Notes: generated by a model not told the origin, from the letters alone. Shown: positions 28,001 through 35,466, counted from the stretch's first letter. The stretch: 64,000 nucleotides of DNA from Pseudoalteromonas rubra (GCF_005886805.2 NZ_CP045430.1:62001-126000); one strand, 5' to 3'. Translations and numbers: made by a program.

Positions 28001-28188
28001 CTAACTTACTGAATGACGAATGGGGTGTTATGCGCAAAGGTAACTTTGTGGGTAACAACATTGTTAAAGTCAACAATGTTGATGGTAGATTCGTATACTC
28101 TGGCTTTAACGCGGACTCAGTACAGCCTTCAATTCAAAAAGATGCGTCTGTTTGGGAAATGCGTGTAGGCGTTAAGTACACTTTCTAA
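25030..28188 (+). CDS. Oar-like TonB-dependent outer-membrane receptor
   Basis: The 1052-residue receptor has a signal peptide (1-27, ending in AFA-NET), an N-terminal carboxypeptidase-regulatory-like beta-sandwich (about 30-112), a plug ('EQIVVTGRPISQMSG' and 'CGGGHPRFNSLTLDGVRMND') and a large barrel ending in aromatic 'MRVGVKYTF'. This is the Oar/OmpA-related TonB receptor group, often used for peptides, proteins or oligosaccharides. Two Cys in the plug (QCGGG and TSCNINAV) could form a disulfide. The substrate is unknown. It has its own terminator. Confidence 0.92.
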   Translation: MKTQLRKTALSLAVIAGIGASGAAFANETSSSVKGQIVGPNGNPAVGTTITIMHLPTGSTKVTSVNDAGYFSAKGLRVGGPYQIIVDSNKYEDQLLENVYLSLGSEYPVNVQLQPQSSMEQIVVTGRPISQMSGGTGPAATFTLENLQEAPAINRDLKDIVRADPRVYVDESRGAIQCGGGHPRFNSLTLDGVRMNDNFGLSSNGYPTVRAPFSFDSIEQVAVELAPFDVQYGGFTSCNINAVTKTGSNEIHGGVFYDYTNDSMKGDKADGEEFDPGNYTEKRYGFNVGLPVIKDKLFLFTSYEKLEGVEQFQYSALEKTVTRDDIDRITKIAAEKYGYDVGGMTPSMPVEDEKLLVKLDWNINDSHRANLVYNYNDGFRLDQSDQASNKLSLGSHFYEQGAEFTSIVASVYSDWNDDFSTEVRVGKSDLDARQQSLDAASGFGEFQVDTVGEGTVYFGPDDSRHSNDLDWDNFTLKLAGTYYLDQHTITAGYEYEDLNVFNLFMQQTQGEFVFDSIENFENQVASKIDYNNAAGTNNPDDVAASFSYQQHTFYIQDEYSFTDIDATLTFGLRYDKYTSDDRPTKNENFSERYVTADGMPLDNSKNMDGIDLVQPRVGFNWYVDDALELRGGVGLYSGGNPNVWVSNSYSNDGVTQIGTSRRDYNLAGATFTNFNGGTAGFDVPQEMFDEVAGKTVGAGDGAVNFIAPNFELPSEWKFALGATYTTEDEYVFSADWLYTKKRDSALVIDVALKDSGKTTFDGRPIIEAYDSNDSRSGDYMLTNVSGDDGEAQTLSFSVAKRYENGINFTLSYAYTDSKDVNPMTSSTAGSNYGNLAVSNPTNPGLATSDYEVPHRFTLQLGYKHEFFDGYATKFNLFGQASEGQPYSYLYRNDRKTGTYTWGDSSWNRSGRQLIYVPLENDPNVEYDMSAEELKEFNDFIAAEGLERGQIVARNSKNADWLVKFDFKVTQELPGLMDGHKGEVFFVIDNLTNLLNDEWGVMRKGNFVGNNIVKVNNVDGRFVYSGFNADSVQPSIQKDASVWEMRVGVKYTF

Positions 28189-28216
28189 TATCTAACACAC
28201 GTAATCAGATAATCTC

Positions 28217-28246
28217 AAAGGTCAACTTCGGTTGACCTTTTTTCGT
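28217..28246 (+). terminator. Rho-independent terminator of the Oar-like receptor gene
   Basis: AAAGGTCAAC and GTTGACCTTT pair perfectly across a stable TTCG tetraloop and run into a T-rich tail. Confidence 0.93.
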
Positions 28247-28534
28247 TTTAGTTCCATCACTCGCAAATAGGTTGTTCTTAAAACTGAAAAACAAAGCCGA
28301 AGCGATACAACGACTTGCAAACCCTCATCGCCTGTGAGATCTGAAAAGAACTTTGTAACTCAACTCTAGGACTATGACGACCGTATACTTCATCAGAAAG
28401 CAATCATCTAAACGCTAATCATTAAGATCCCTCACGATTCAATGTCTACACCTCCCTATATACATTGCAAAGTATTGTTTTAACTACCTAAGTAGTGCAA
28501 GATCTAGCTTATAGTGAACTAGGTGAGTACAGCA
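28247..28534. other. Leader region of the SLATT-RT-RT block
   Basis: This gene-free 288 bases lie between the receptor terminator and the SLATT gene. A 14-base inverted repeat (ACTAC-CTAA-GTAGT, 28483-28496) lies about 40 bases before the start codon and could be an operator. No convincing sigma-70 promoter pair, attachment site or direct repeat was found. Confidence 0.45.
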
Positions 28535-29131
28535 ATGGATATACAAGCAATCAAAAAGAGAATGAAAACAACTGCATATGCTAAGTTTGATGCTCATAAA
28601 CGTTACGAAAGACTAAACAACACGTCCCTTTTCGCGCTGACATCTGCATCACTTCTACTAATCTTCATAGGCATTTTTAGTAAATACGCTTTAGATCTTT
28701 GCCCAGCAATTAAAGGAGAACTTATCGAACTATTTTCTATCGTTGTGTCGATCATAATACTTGTGCTTTCTCTCGTAGTTTCTTTCGCGTCATTTACACT
28801 CAAGTCTGAAAGGTGTCTAAAAGTTGGGAATGATATAATTGACCTTATAGATAGGCTAGATATAACAACCAGCGATGAAGAATCTAGAAACATTATTAAT
28901 GAGTACGCCACGTTAAGAAAAAATGCAGATAACCACCAACGGTTTAACTATGCTAGAGGTCGAGCCGAGCGTAAGTTAGAAAAAACTAACCAACCACTGA
29001 GCAATACTGATAAACCTTCATGGTGGAATTGGATTGAGTATTGGGCACCGATTATAGCTTTTTATCTTATATCGGCAATTTCTCTAATTATTTTTTCAAT
29101 CATGATTTATTATTGTATCAAATATGCTTAA
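28535..29131 (+). CDS. SLATT-like transmembrane protein, putative effector of the RT defense block
   Basis: The 198-residue protein has hydrophobic segments at 31-51, 67-89 and 169-194. A charged N-terminal helix (RMKTTAYAKFDAHKRYERLNN) precedes the 2TM hairpin, and a helical cytoplasmic part follows. This is the plan of SLATT domains (SMODS and SLOG-associating 2TM effectors). One SLATT family (SLATT_5) is known to be coupled to reverse transcriptases. SLATT proteins are predicted, from family literature, to form pores that kill or arrest infected cells. ATG 28535 was chosen over the upstream GTG because AGGTGAG is seven bases away. Its last eight bases overlap the first RT gene. It is AT-rich, unlike its neighbours. 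Confidence 0.75.
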   Translation: MDIQAIKKRMKTTAYAKFDAHKRYERLNNTSLFALTSASLLLIFIGIFSKYALDLCPAIKGELIELFSIVVSIIILVLSLVVSFASFTLKSERCLKVGNDIIDLIDRLDITTSDEESRNIINEYATLRKNADNHQRFNYARGRAERKLEKTNQPLSNTDKPSWWNWIEYWAPIIAFYLISAISLIIFSIMIYYCIKYA

Positions 29132-30305
29132 TCAGACTTTCAACCCTAGGGCGTTATTAAGAATAGTTTCAGATGATGACATCAGGAAGCATAAATTAGG
29201 TACTGATAAAACATCTGTCATGAACTCAGTCACTTCCATTTCCTATGAAGTATCTCAAGATGATTTCAGTTTCAAAAAAATAAGCAAGAAAGTACTAAAC
29301 GGGAAAATTGTATATTCTACCAAGGACACCAATGAGTACTTTGCTATTAAGAAACTAAACTATGTAATAAAAAGACTATATCAGGTCAAACAGAACAGTA
29401 GAAATGAAACACTCAAGCAGTTCATAGACATTATAAATGATGGTTCAGACTATCAGATCATACGCGCTGATATTAGAGATTTCTTTGGCGAAGTTAGGCG
29501 AAAAGATATCATAAGTAAAATAAAGAAAGACTCTTTCCTTGGTAGCTTAATGATTAAAAAGTTAAATAATCTTGACCTATATCTTAGCAAGGAAAATTGT
29601 CAAGGCTTGCCAAGAGGGCTTTCAATTAGTTCAACTCTTTCTGAACTATACCTTCGTAACTTCGACCAAACCTTAAGAACCGACCCAAATGTATATTTTT
29701 ACTCCCGATATGTTGACGATATCATTATTGTGTGTCTAGATAATGTCGAAAAAGTTGAGGAACTGCTGAAGAAATCATTAGCCATAATTGGGCTTTCAGA
29801 GAATGAAAAATATCAGGTAATTAAGAACATATATGAGCCTGAAGCGTTTGATTATTTAGGAGTCAGATTCAATTTCAGCAATAAAGGAATTATTAGACAG
29901 CTATCATCGAAAAAATTAAAAACTATAAAAACAAGAATTATTAGCGCTATAGTTGACTTTAGAAAAAACAGAGATAGTCAACTTCTATTAGATAGAATAA
30001 ATTTCCTAGCAGGGAACTATAAGTTATTTACAAATACCGAATCAAACAATCTAAGAGTTGGAATTTACTATAACAATCAGTTTATTAACGATTATACTCA
30101 ACTTAGCGACCTAAATACCTTTTTAAGAAAGTCTCTAACAGCAAAAAAAGGTAGTCTAGCTAAGATCACCAAAGTAATACCTCAAGAAATTATAGATGAA
30201 TGTATGAAAATTTCTTTCTTTAAAGGTTACATCAATAAAAACATTGTAAAATTCTCGAGCAATAGGTTGTCTATAATTGTAAGGTGCTGGAAGCATGGGA
30301 AATGA
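29124..30305 (+). CDS. UG/Abi-group reverse transcriptase, probable Drt3a (UG3-like)
   Basis: The 393-residue protein has an RT palm. Motif A is RADIRDFF with Asp116, then 'GLPRGLSISSTLSELYL' (motif B) and YVDD at 196-199 (Asp198, Asp199), then 'EAFDYLGVRFNFS' (motif D/E). It has no maturase, HNH, integrase or Cas1 domain, which excludes group II introns and most other known RT classes. Its place before a second, larger RT suggests the drt3a role of type 3 defense-associated RTs, which use a non-coding RNA template. It overlaps the SLATT gene by eight and the next RT by eleven bases, so translation is coupled. The UG3 assignment is inference from gene order and the RNA, not an alignment. Confidence 0.82.
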   Translation: MLNQTFNPRALLRIVSDDDIRKHKLGTDKTSVMNSVTSISYEVSQDDFSFKKISKKVLNGKIVYSTKDTNEYFAIKKLNYVIKRLYQVKQNSRNETLKQFIDIINDGSDYQIIRADIRDFFGEVRRKDIISKIKKDSFLGSLMIKKLNNLDLYLSKENCQGLPRGLSISSTLSELYLRNFDQTLRTDPNVYFYSRYVDDIIIVCLDNVEKVEELLKKSLAIIGLSENEKYQVIKNIYEPEAFDYLGVRFNFSNKGIIRQLSSKKLKTIKTRIISAIVDFRKNRDSQLLLDRINFLAGNYKLFTNTESNNLRVGIYYNNQFINDYTQLSDLNTFLRKSLTAKKGSLAKITKVIPQEIIDECMKISFFKGYINKNIVKFSSNRLSIIVRCWKHGK

Positions 30306-32220
30306 AATAAAAATAAACAAACATGACTATTATCGTGTTGTTTTAACTGATGTGCAGCCTTATGAGCTACCTTTTATTATCACAAACGAAGGATTCTATT
30401 CATATATTAAGAACAATAACAAGCACAACATTTTAGATCAGTTATTCTCATCATTCAATGAGCTTAAGCCTTATGATTTTAAGATAACAAAAAGTGAGGG
30501 CTCTTTTCGTAAGTTGAGTTTAATTCATCCATACTCGCAATTAAAATTCACAGATTTCTATCGGAAGTATCACGATATCATCAAGTCTAAATGTAGCTTT
30601 AGCAGGTATTCACTCAGATATCCTGTAGATATAGCACTATATTATATTGAGAACAGAGAAGAAGACTTAGAAAGTAATTTAAAAGATGAGGGCGTTGACA
30701 CTATCTGTGAATCAGAACAACTAATACCAGCATACGCAAGTTCTTTCTTTACATACAAAAAATACAATTTTTTATACAAGTTCTATGACTCTTACAACTT
30801 CCATAGAATAGAGAGGAGATTTAGGCACCTTCACAAATTTGATATATCAAAGTGCTTTGAAAACCTATCCATTGATATGCTTCCAATAGCCTTAAGAAGC
30901 GAAGAACTTTTCATTAGCTCTCATTACTCATCAAATACATTTGAGTCAAAATTTTCAGAATTACTCTCTTACACAAATTATAGTAGAACTCACGGAATAG
31001 TCATAGGTCCAGAGTTTTCTCGTATTTACGCTGAAATACTATTGCAACAAATTGATTCACATATTGAGAAAAAGTTAAGTTCCTTAAACATCAATTATGG
31101 GACTGATTATGTAATTAAGCGATATGTTGATGATTACTTTTTATTTTACAATGATGAAGAACTTGTTGGCTCCATTATGCATGAAGCAACGGAAGCTCTC
31201 AGTAGCTACAAACTATTTATTAATGAGTCAAAAAATGAAGACTTCACAAGGCCATTCATAACTGGCGTAACTAGTGCAAAAATGTCTATAAGTTCTTTTT
31301 TTAACGAATTGTTTGAACATATTAATATCGATACTAGATCATTAAACATAGAAACAACCTCTAGCTTCTATAATTACAATAAGACATCTAATAAGCTAAT
31401 CACTAAGTTAAAGTGCATAATTAGCTCTCACAATATTGAATATGAAAGCATTACAGGCTATTTCCTAACAATACTCAGAAAAAAAATGGCTGAGATAGGT
31501 CATATCTTCTCGGAGAGAGCCATTGAAGCTAAGACTGGCGAATCCATTTCGAGATTTTTGTTATTAGTTTCTGAACTTATGTTTTTTGTTTACTCAATGG
31601 ATAGCAGAGTCCGTGCTACATACCTAGTTAGCGAGATAATAATACAAATATCAGGTATTTGTAAGAAGTTGAGCTATGAGTCTGAACTTATGATTACCGA
31701 TAAGATTATTCAAGAAGCCAAGTTTTCCATAAAAAACACAATCAAAGGAATAGATAATGTAGAGTCACTAAACCTCGCACTATCACTACAAATTCTGAAT
31801 ACGGAAAATAGCTTATCAAGCAACGATCTGAAGGGTCTTCTAAATATTTCAGATAGGGACACTTCTATTAATTACTTCCAATTAGTTGTAGGTCTTTACT
31901 TTATTAAAAACCAAAGTAGTTTCTATAGAGTTAAGAAAGAATTATGTGATAGAGCTTTAAAAAGAATTCAGAAAACTCGAAATCCGCTTAAAGATAGTGA
32001 GTGTGTCCATATTATTTTTGATACTCTTACATGCCCTTATCTCAGCTCAAAATATAAGAAGTCCTTTGTTGAGGCTTTATATAGCAATCAAATCATACCA
32101 AAATCGATTGATAAATCTGAGTTCTACAAAGTCACTACAAGTAACAAATGGTTTGTAGATTGGAGCGAACTCTCCATTAAAAGATTGTTAAAAAAGAAAC
32201 AATTGCGTTCACCATATTGA
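30295..32220 (+). CDS. Second UG/Abi-group reverse transcriptase, probable Drt3b (UG8-like)
   Basis: The 641-residue protein has a divergent RT domain in its first half: motif A HKFDISKCFENL with Asp183, motif B-like 'THGIVIGPEFSRIYAEILL' and YVDD at 277-280. Residues about 330-640 are an all-helical C-terminal domain without a recognised family, as in Abi/UG RTs with alpha-repeat domains. The N-terminal 130 residues may also be structural. Both catalytic Asp pairs being intact argues against a dead paralogue. In DRT3 systems a second RT follows drt3a and cooperates in making the complementary DNA strand. The ncRNA promoter starts inside its last codons. Confidence 0.8.
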   Translation: MGNEIKINKHDYYRVVLTDVQPYELPFIITNEGFYSYIKNNNKHNILDQLFSSFNELKPYDFKITKSEGSFRKLSLIHPYSQLKFTDFYRKYHDIIKSKCSFSRYSLRYPVDIALYYIENREEDLESNLKDEGVDTICESEQLIPAYASSFFTYKKYNFLYKFYDSYNFHRIERRFRHLHKFDISKCFENLSIDMLPIALRSEELFISSHYSSNTFESKFSELLSYTNYSRTHGIVIGPEFSRIYAEILLQQIDSHIEKKLSSLNINYGTDYVIKRYVDDYFLFYNDEELVGSIMHEATEALSSYKLFINESKNEDFTRPFITGVTSAKMSISSFFNELFEHINIDTRSLNIETTSSFYNYNKTSNKLITKLKCIISSHNIEYESITGYFLTILRKKMAEIGHIFSERAIEAKTGESISRFLLLVSELMFFVYSMDSRVRATYLVSEIIIQISGICKKLSYESELMITDKIIQEAKFSIKNTIKGIDNVESLNLALSLQILNTENSLSSNDLKGLLNISDRDTSINYFQLVVGLYFIKNQSSFYRVKKELCDRALKRIQKTRNPLKDSECVHIIFDTLTCPYLSSKYKKSFVEALYSNQIIPKSIDKSEFYKVTTSNKWFVDWSELSIKRLLKKKQLRSPY

Positions 32221-32231
32221 GGGACTAGAAT
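32203..32231 (+). promoter_or_regulatory. Predicted promoter of the RT-associated ncRNA
   Basis: TTGCGT (32203-32208), a 17-base spacer and TAGAAT (32226-32231) form a plausible sigma-70 promoter. It would start transcription around 32237-32239, within the first bases of the long stem of the ncRNA. Confidence 0.6.
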
Positions 32232-32234
32232 GTT

Positions 32235-32410
32235 GGTGGCCCGAGAATTATACGGTTTACTGCCGAGTTGTATAATTTGCTATGCAACACACACTACATT
32301 TACTCGGGCCATCATCTTGTCATGGATCGTATGCTGACTCTTATTAAGTATCACATACATGCTAGTTATTAGATGTTACTTCAATTCATTGATGCCGAAT
32401 GCGAATTGAT
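32235..32410 (+). ncRNA. Structured ncRNA with ACACACAC template segment (DRT3-like)
   Basis: The first domain is closed by an 11-12-base-pair stem: GGTGGCCCGAG (32235-32245) with CTCGGGCCATC (32303-32313), one wobble. Stacked directly inside is a perfect eight-base-pair hairpin, AATTATAC (32246-32253) with GTATAATT (32270-32277). The remaining 25 bases, 32278-32302, are unpaired and contain ACACACAC at 32287-32294. A further hairpin, TCAATTC/GAATTGA (32381-32387 and 32403-32409), may mark the 3' end. An RT copying the ACACACAC segment would make poly(GT). As I recall, DRT3 RNAs carry such an AC-repeat template. The 3' end is a guess. Confidence 0.78.
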
Positions 32411-32418
32411 ACCTCAGT

Positions 32419-32850
32419 TTAAGGGGTGAGAAAGTGCCCTTCCAGCTTTTGCATCATCACTAACAGTGCCTGCTTTTCTTCGGGCTTTAGTTCACTCAAC
32501 AATGTGCTTTCCCACGCCAGTGCTTTCGGCGTTAAGGTTTCGTACAACGCAACCCCTTGCGGGGTCAAGTGCATTTCTGTTGCACGTTTATCTGTCTCAC
32601 TTTGCTGCGCCACGAGCATGCTTTGTTGCTGTAACTGTTTAATAGCGCGTGACACCGTTGATTTATCCATACTTGCCAGATCGCATAGCTGTTTAGCTGT
32701 CGCTCCCGGATGCTGAGCCAAATGAACCAGTACCCGCCACTGAGGCACAGTCAAACCTGCTTGCTCATATACTTCGGAAAAGGCCTCACTCATGGCATTC
32801 GCCAGCCGAACCATGCGATAAGGAAGAAATTCATTAATATCAAATGCCAC
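32419..32850 (-). CDS. MarR-family regulator of the homogentisate genes (HmgR-like)
   Basis: The 143-residue protein is a winged-helix MarR regulator with 'LTVPQWRVLVHLAQHPGATAKQL', recognition helix 'MDKSTVSRAIKQLQQQ' and wing 'SETDKRATEMHLTPQG'. The GTG at 32850 has AGGAG seven bases upstream; the longer frame lacks one. It is divergent from hmgA, and a perfect 20-base palindrome sits inside the hmgA promoter. It is therefore likely to repress hmgA and respond to homogentisate or a related aromatic acid. Confidence 0.85.
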   Translation of the reverse strand: MAFDINEFLPYRMVRLANAMSEAFSEVYEQAGLTVPQWRVLVHLAQHPGATAKQLCDLASMDKSTVSRAIKQLQQQSMLVAQQSETDKRATEMHLTPQGVALYETLTPKALAWESTLLSELKPEEKQALLVMMQKLEGHFLTP

Positions 32851-32918
32851 TATCAAGCTCCTGGTACACCGGCCCAAATCCTGTACATAAAAATTTACAC
32901 ATCAATATTGGCCAAAGA

Positions 32919-32947
32919 TTGAAAATACTCTCACATGAGAGTATCTT
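32919..32947 (+). promoter_or_regulatory. hmgA promoter with MarR-type palindromic operator
   Basis: TTGAAA (32919-32924) and TATCTT (32942-32947) are spaced 17 bases apart. Filling the spacer is a perfect inverted repeat, ATACTCTC-ACAT-GAGAGTAT (32925-32944). A dimer bound there would block RNA polymerase. The start codon of hmgA is 31 bases downstream. Confidence 0.82.
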
Positions 32948-32977
32948 TACAAAAAACATCAACGGAGTCTATGCAAA

Positions 32978-34273
32978 ATGAGTGCAGAATTCGAGTACAT
33001 GAGTGGTTTTGGTAATGAATTTGAAACTGAAGCCCTGCCTGGTGCCCTGCCAGTCGGTCAGTTTTCACCACAAAAAGTAAAATATGATTTATATGCTGAG
33101 CAGTACAACACCACTGCTTTCACAGCACCACGCGCGGAAAATCGCAGAAACTGGTTTTACCGAATTCGCCCTTCAGTTGTACAGGGTGATTATCAGGCTA
33201 TGGATAATGGTCTGTTACGTACAGCACCGATCACAGAAGTCCCGACACCGCCAACTATGTTACGCTGGAATCCGGTTGAAGTTCCGGCTGAAAAAACAGA
33301 CTTTGTCGATGGCTTAGTGACTATGGCAGCTAACGGTAGTGCGAACGGTCAAGCTGGTATAGGTATCCATGTCTACGTTGCCAACGCTTCTATGGAAGGT
33401 CGTTATTTTTACAATGCAGACGGCGAGCTGCTGTTTGTGCCTCAGCTTGGTGAGCTGGTGCTTCACACTGAGTGTGGCAAGCTGGCAATTAAGCCGGGGG
33501 AAATTGCCGTGATCCCGCGCGGAATTAAGTTCCGCGTTGAACTACTGAGCGAACAGGTTCGTGGTTACATCTGCGAAAACTACGGTAATCCTTACATTTT
33601 ACCTGAGCGTGGCCCAGTCGGTGCCAATGGCTATACAAACGAACGTGACTTCTTATATCCGGTTGCCTCTTTCGAAGACTTAGAAGGTGATTTCGAGCTC
33701 GTCGCTAAGTTCAATGGTAACCTGTTCCGCTGTGATATCGGACATTCTCCGTTAGATGTTGTTGCCTGGACTGGTAACAGTGCCCCTTACAAATATGATC
33801 TGGCCCGCTTTAACGTGATGAACACCGTCAGTTTCGACCACCCGGATCCGTCAATTTTTACAGTACTGACTTCACCCTCTGGTACACCTGGTGTAGCAAA
33901 CGTCGACTTTGTTATCTTCCCGCCACGCTGGATGGTTGCAGAAGATACATTCCGCCCACCTTACTACCACCGCAATATCATGAGTGAGTTTATGGGTCTG
34001 ATTGAAGGTGTTTATGATGCAAAAGAGCATGGTTTTGTACCTGGAGGCATGAGCTTGCATAACTGTATGTCGCCGCATGGTCCTGAGGCTGATGTTTTCG
34101 AAAAAGCGTCGAACGCAGAACTTGAGCCACAACGTTATGAAAATACTCTGGCCTTCATGTTTGAATCGCGTTACGTCATTTCTCCGACCAAGTACGCACT
34201 GGAAGGCAAAGAGCGCCAGCCAAATTACCTTGATTGCTGGAAAGGCATCAAAAAGTACTACAAAGGTGCATAA
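32978..34273 (+). CDS. hmgA: Homogentisate 1,2-dioxygenase
   Basis: The 431-residue non-heme iron enzyme opens the ring of homogentisate to maleylacetoacetate in tyrosine and phenylalanine breakdown. It is full-length, starting with the family's '[19 protein letters not shown]'. Likely Fe ligands are His and Glu in '[15 protein letters not shown]' and His in '[14 protein letters not shown]'. It is followed by maiA, but no fumarylacetoacetase gene lies between or beside them. Confidence 0.98.
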   Translation: MSAEFEYMSGFGNEFETEALPGALPVGQFSPQKVKYDLYAEQYNTTAFTAPRAENRRNWFYRIRPSVVQGDYQAMDNGLLRTAPITEVPTPPTMLRWNPVEVPAEKTDFVDGLVTMAANGSANGQAGIGIHVYVANASMEGRYFYNADGELLFVPQLGELVLHTECGKLAIKPGEIAVIPRGIKFRVELLSEQVRGYICENYGNPYILPERGPVGANGYTNERDFLYPVASFEDLEGDFELVAKFNGNLFRCDIGHSPLDVVAWTGNSAPYKYDLARFNVMNTVSFDHPDPSIFTVLTSPSGTPGVANVDFVIFPPRWMVAEDTFRPPYYHRNIMSEFMGLIEGVYDAKEHGFVPGGMSLHNCMSPHGPEADVFEKASNAELEPQRYENTLAFMFESRYVISPTKYALEGKERQPNYLDCWKGIKKYYKGA

Positions 34274-34303
34274 AATAAATTGGTAAATAACATATGACAG
34301 ATT

Positions 34304-34326
34304 AAGCGGGCTCAATGCCCGCTTTT
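34304..34326 (+). terminator. Terminator or attenuator between hmgA and maiA
   Basis: AAGCGGGC pairs with GCCCGCTT across a five-base loop and is followed by TTTT. It suggests that much hmgA transcription stops before maiA, or that maiA has its own promoter in the next 80 bases. Confidence 0.75.
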
Positions 34327-34403
34327 CATCGTATTTTATTCGACCTCAATAATGAGCAGGCTATTTTATAGCAGAGCCAACGTCGTGAACAAAAGGAACA
34401 AAC

Positions 34404-35033
34404 ATGAAACTGTATACTTATTTTCGCTCTTCTGCCGCATATCGTGTGCGAATTGCACTCAACCTGAAAAACCTGGATCATGAATTAGTACCGGTTAACC
34501 TGCTAAAGTCAGAACAACAAGGAACTGACTATCTGAGTAAAAACAATCAGGGGCTACTGCCTGCACTGGAAACAGATCAGGGCGTACTGGCTCAGTCATT
34601 GGCTATTCTTGAATGGCTGGAAGAAACTTATGAAGCGGCTCCGTTACTGCCTGCTGATGCCTGGGAAAAAGCACAAGTGCGCAACTTCTGTTACGCTATT
34701 GCTTGCGATATTCATCCGATCGACAACCTCAGAGTACTAAAATACCTGAGTAACGAGCTATCCGTATCAGATGAGCAAAAAAACACCTGGTATCGCCATT
34801 GGGTAATTGAAGGGTTCAAAAAGTTAGAAGTGATGCTAGGCGACAGCCTGTTTTGTTTCGGTGATAAGCCATCGCTTGCTGATGTTTGCCTGGTACCTCA
34901 GGTTTATAATGCGCTGCGCTTCAAAGTCGATATGAATGATTTCCCTAAAATTGCGCGTATCTACGAACACTGTAACACATTGCCGGCATTTAAAGATGCA
35001 GCACCGGAAAACCAAGCCGACGCCCCTCAGTAA
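34404..35033 (+). CDS. maiA: Maleylacetoacetate isomerase (zeta-class GST)
   Basis: The 209-residue enzyme isomerises maleylacetoacetate to fumarylacetoacetate with glutathione. The zeta-class active-site motif SSAAYRVRIAL is at the N-terminus, 'ALETDQGVLAQSLAILEWL' binds glutathione, and 'GDKPSLADVCLVPQVYNA' is the C-terminal GST signature. GGAAC precedes the ATG. It works directly after HmgA. Confidence 0.95.
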   Translation: MKLYTYFRSSAAYRVRIALNLKNLDHELVPVNLLKSEQQGTDYLSKNNQGLLPALETDQGVLAQSLAILEWLEETYEAAPLLPADAWEKAQVRNFCYAIACDIHPIDNLRVLKYLSNELSVSDEQKNTWYRHWVIEGFKKLEVMLGDSLFCFGDKPSLADVCLVPQVYNALRFKVDMNDFPKIARIYEHCNTLPAFKDAAPENQADAPQ

Positions 35034-35042
35034 AAACGGCCT

Positions 35043-35067
35043 CAGGAGCGTTGAGAATACGCTCCTG
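35043..35067. terminator. Hairpin between convergent maiA and TIGR02647 genes
   Basis: CAGGAGCG and CGCTCCTG form a perfect eight-base-pair stem with a nine-base loop. No U-tract is present, so termination is uncertain. Confidence 0.4.
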
Positions 35068-35082
35068 ATACCGCCGGTCCAA

Positions 35083-35313
35083 CTATTTAAGTGCACTGTG
35101 CACCTGGTCTAAATGCACCAACAAATCGTGCCCGAGATCTGTTAGATAACCCCCATCAGGCTGATCAATCACCCCTTTGGCATATAACCGCTCGGCTGCC
35201 GATAGAATATCCTGATCTGCATTTTTGTGTATTTTTATCCCCTGATGCAAACTACTACGTGGAAATTTCACCAGTAGTTCCAGCTCAGCCATTAGTTTTT
35301 CATCAAATGCCAT
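35083..35313 (-). CDS. TIGR02647-family small protein
   Basis: The 76-residue cytoplasmic protein matches the pattern of TIGR02647: 'AELELLVKF', 'HQGIKIHKNA', 'AAERLYAKGVIDQPDGGYLTDLG'. The 'PDGGYLTDLG' turn looks like a small winged-helix. The ATG at 35313 follows GGAGGGA; the upstream in-frame extension looks non-coding. No function is established that I know of. Confidence 0.85.
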   Translation of the reverse strand: MAFDEKLMAELELLVKFPRSSLHQGIKIHKNADQDILSAAERLYAKGVIDQPDGGYLTDLGHDLLVHLDQVHSALK

Positions 35314-35466
35314 ATTCCCTCCTGAGACCATAAAATAGGCCCGACTTCTGCATGTATTACAACAACTGACAGACCAAAAAAGGTGTGTCAGCACATTACC
35401 AATAGCTAAGGTGTATAGTACATTAGCTTTACCCCCTTAAATTTAGCTCGAACTTGGAGTTATGCC

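Noticed and set aside
28247..28534. ncRNA upstream of the SLATT gene as the RT template
   Set aside because: No long stem or dinucleotide repeat is seen here, whereas the downstream region has both.
29124..32220. Group II intron, retron or diversity-generating retroelement
   Set aside because: No maturase or endonuclease domain, no intron domain V structure, no msr/msd-type paired repeats and no template/variable repeat pair were seen; two adjacent RTs fit the UG/Abi group better.
33872..34315. 147-codon frame antisense to hmgA
   Set aside because: Shadow of the well-supported hmgA coding sequence.
35043..35067. Standard rho-independent terminator for maiA
   Set aside because: Stem is good but no U-tract follows on either strand; kept only as a low-confidence hairpin.
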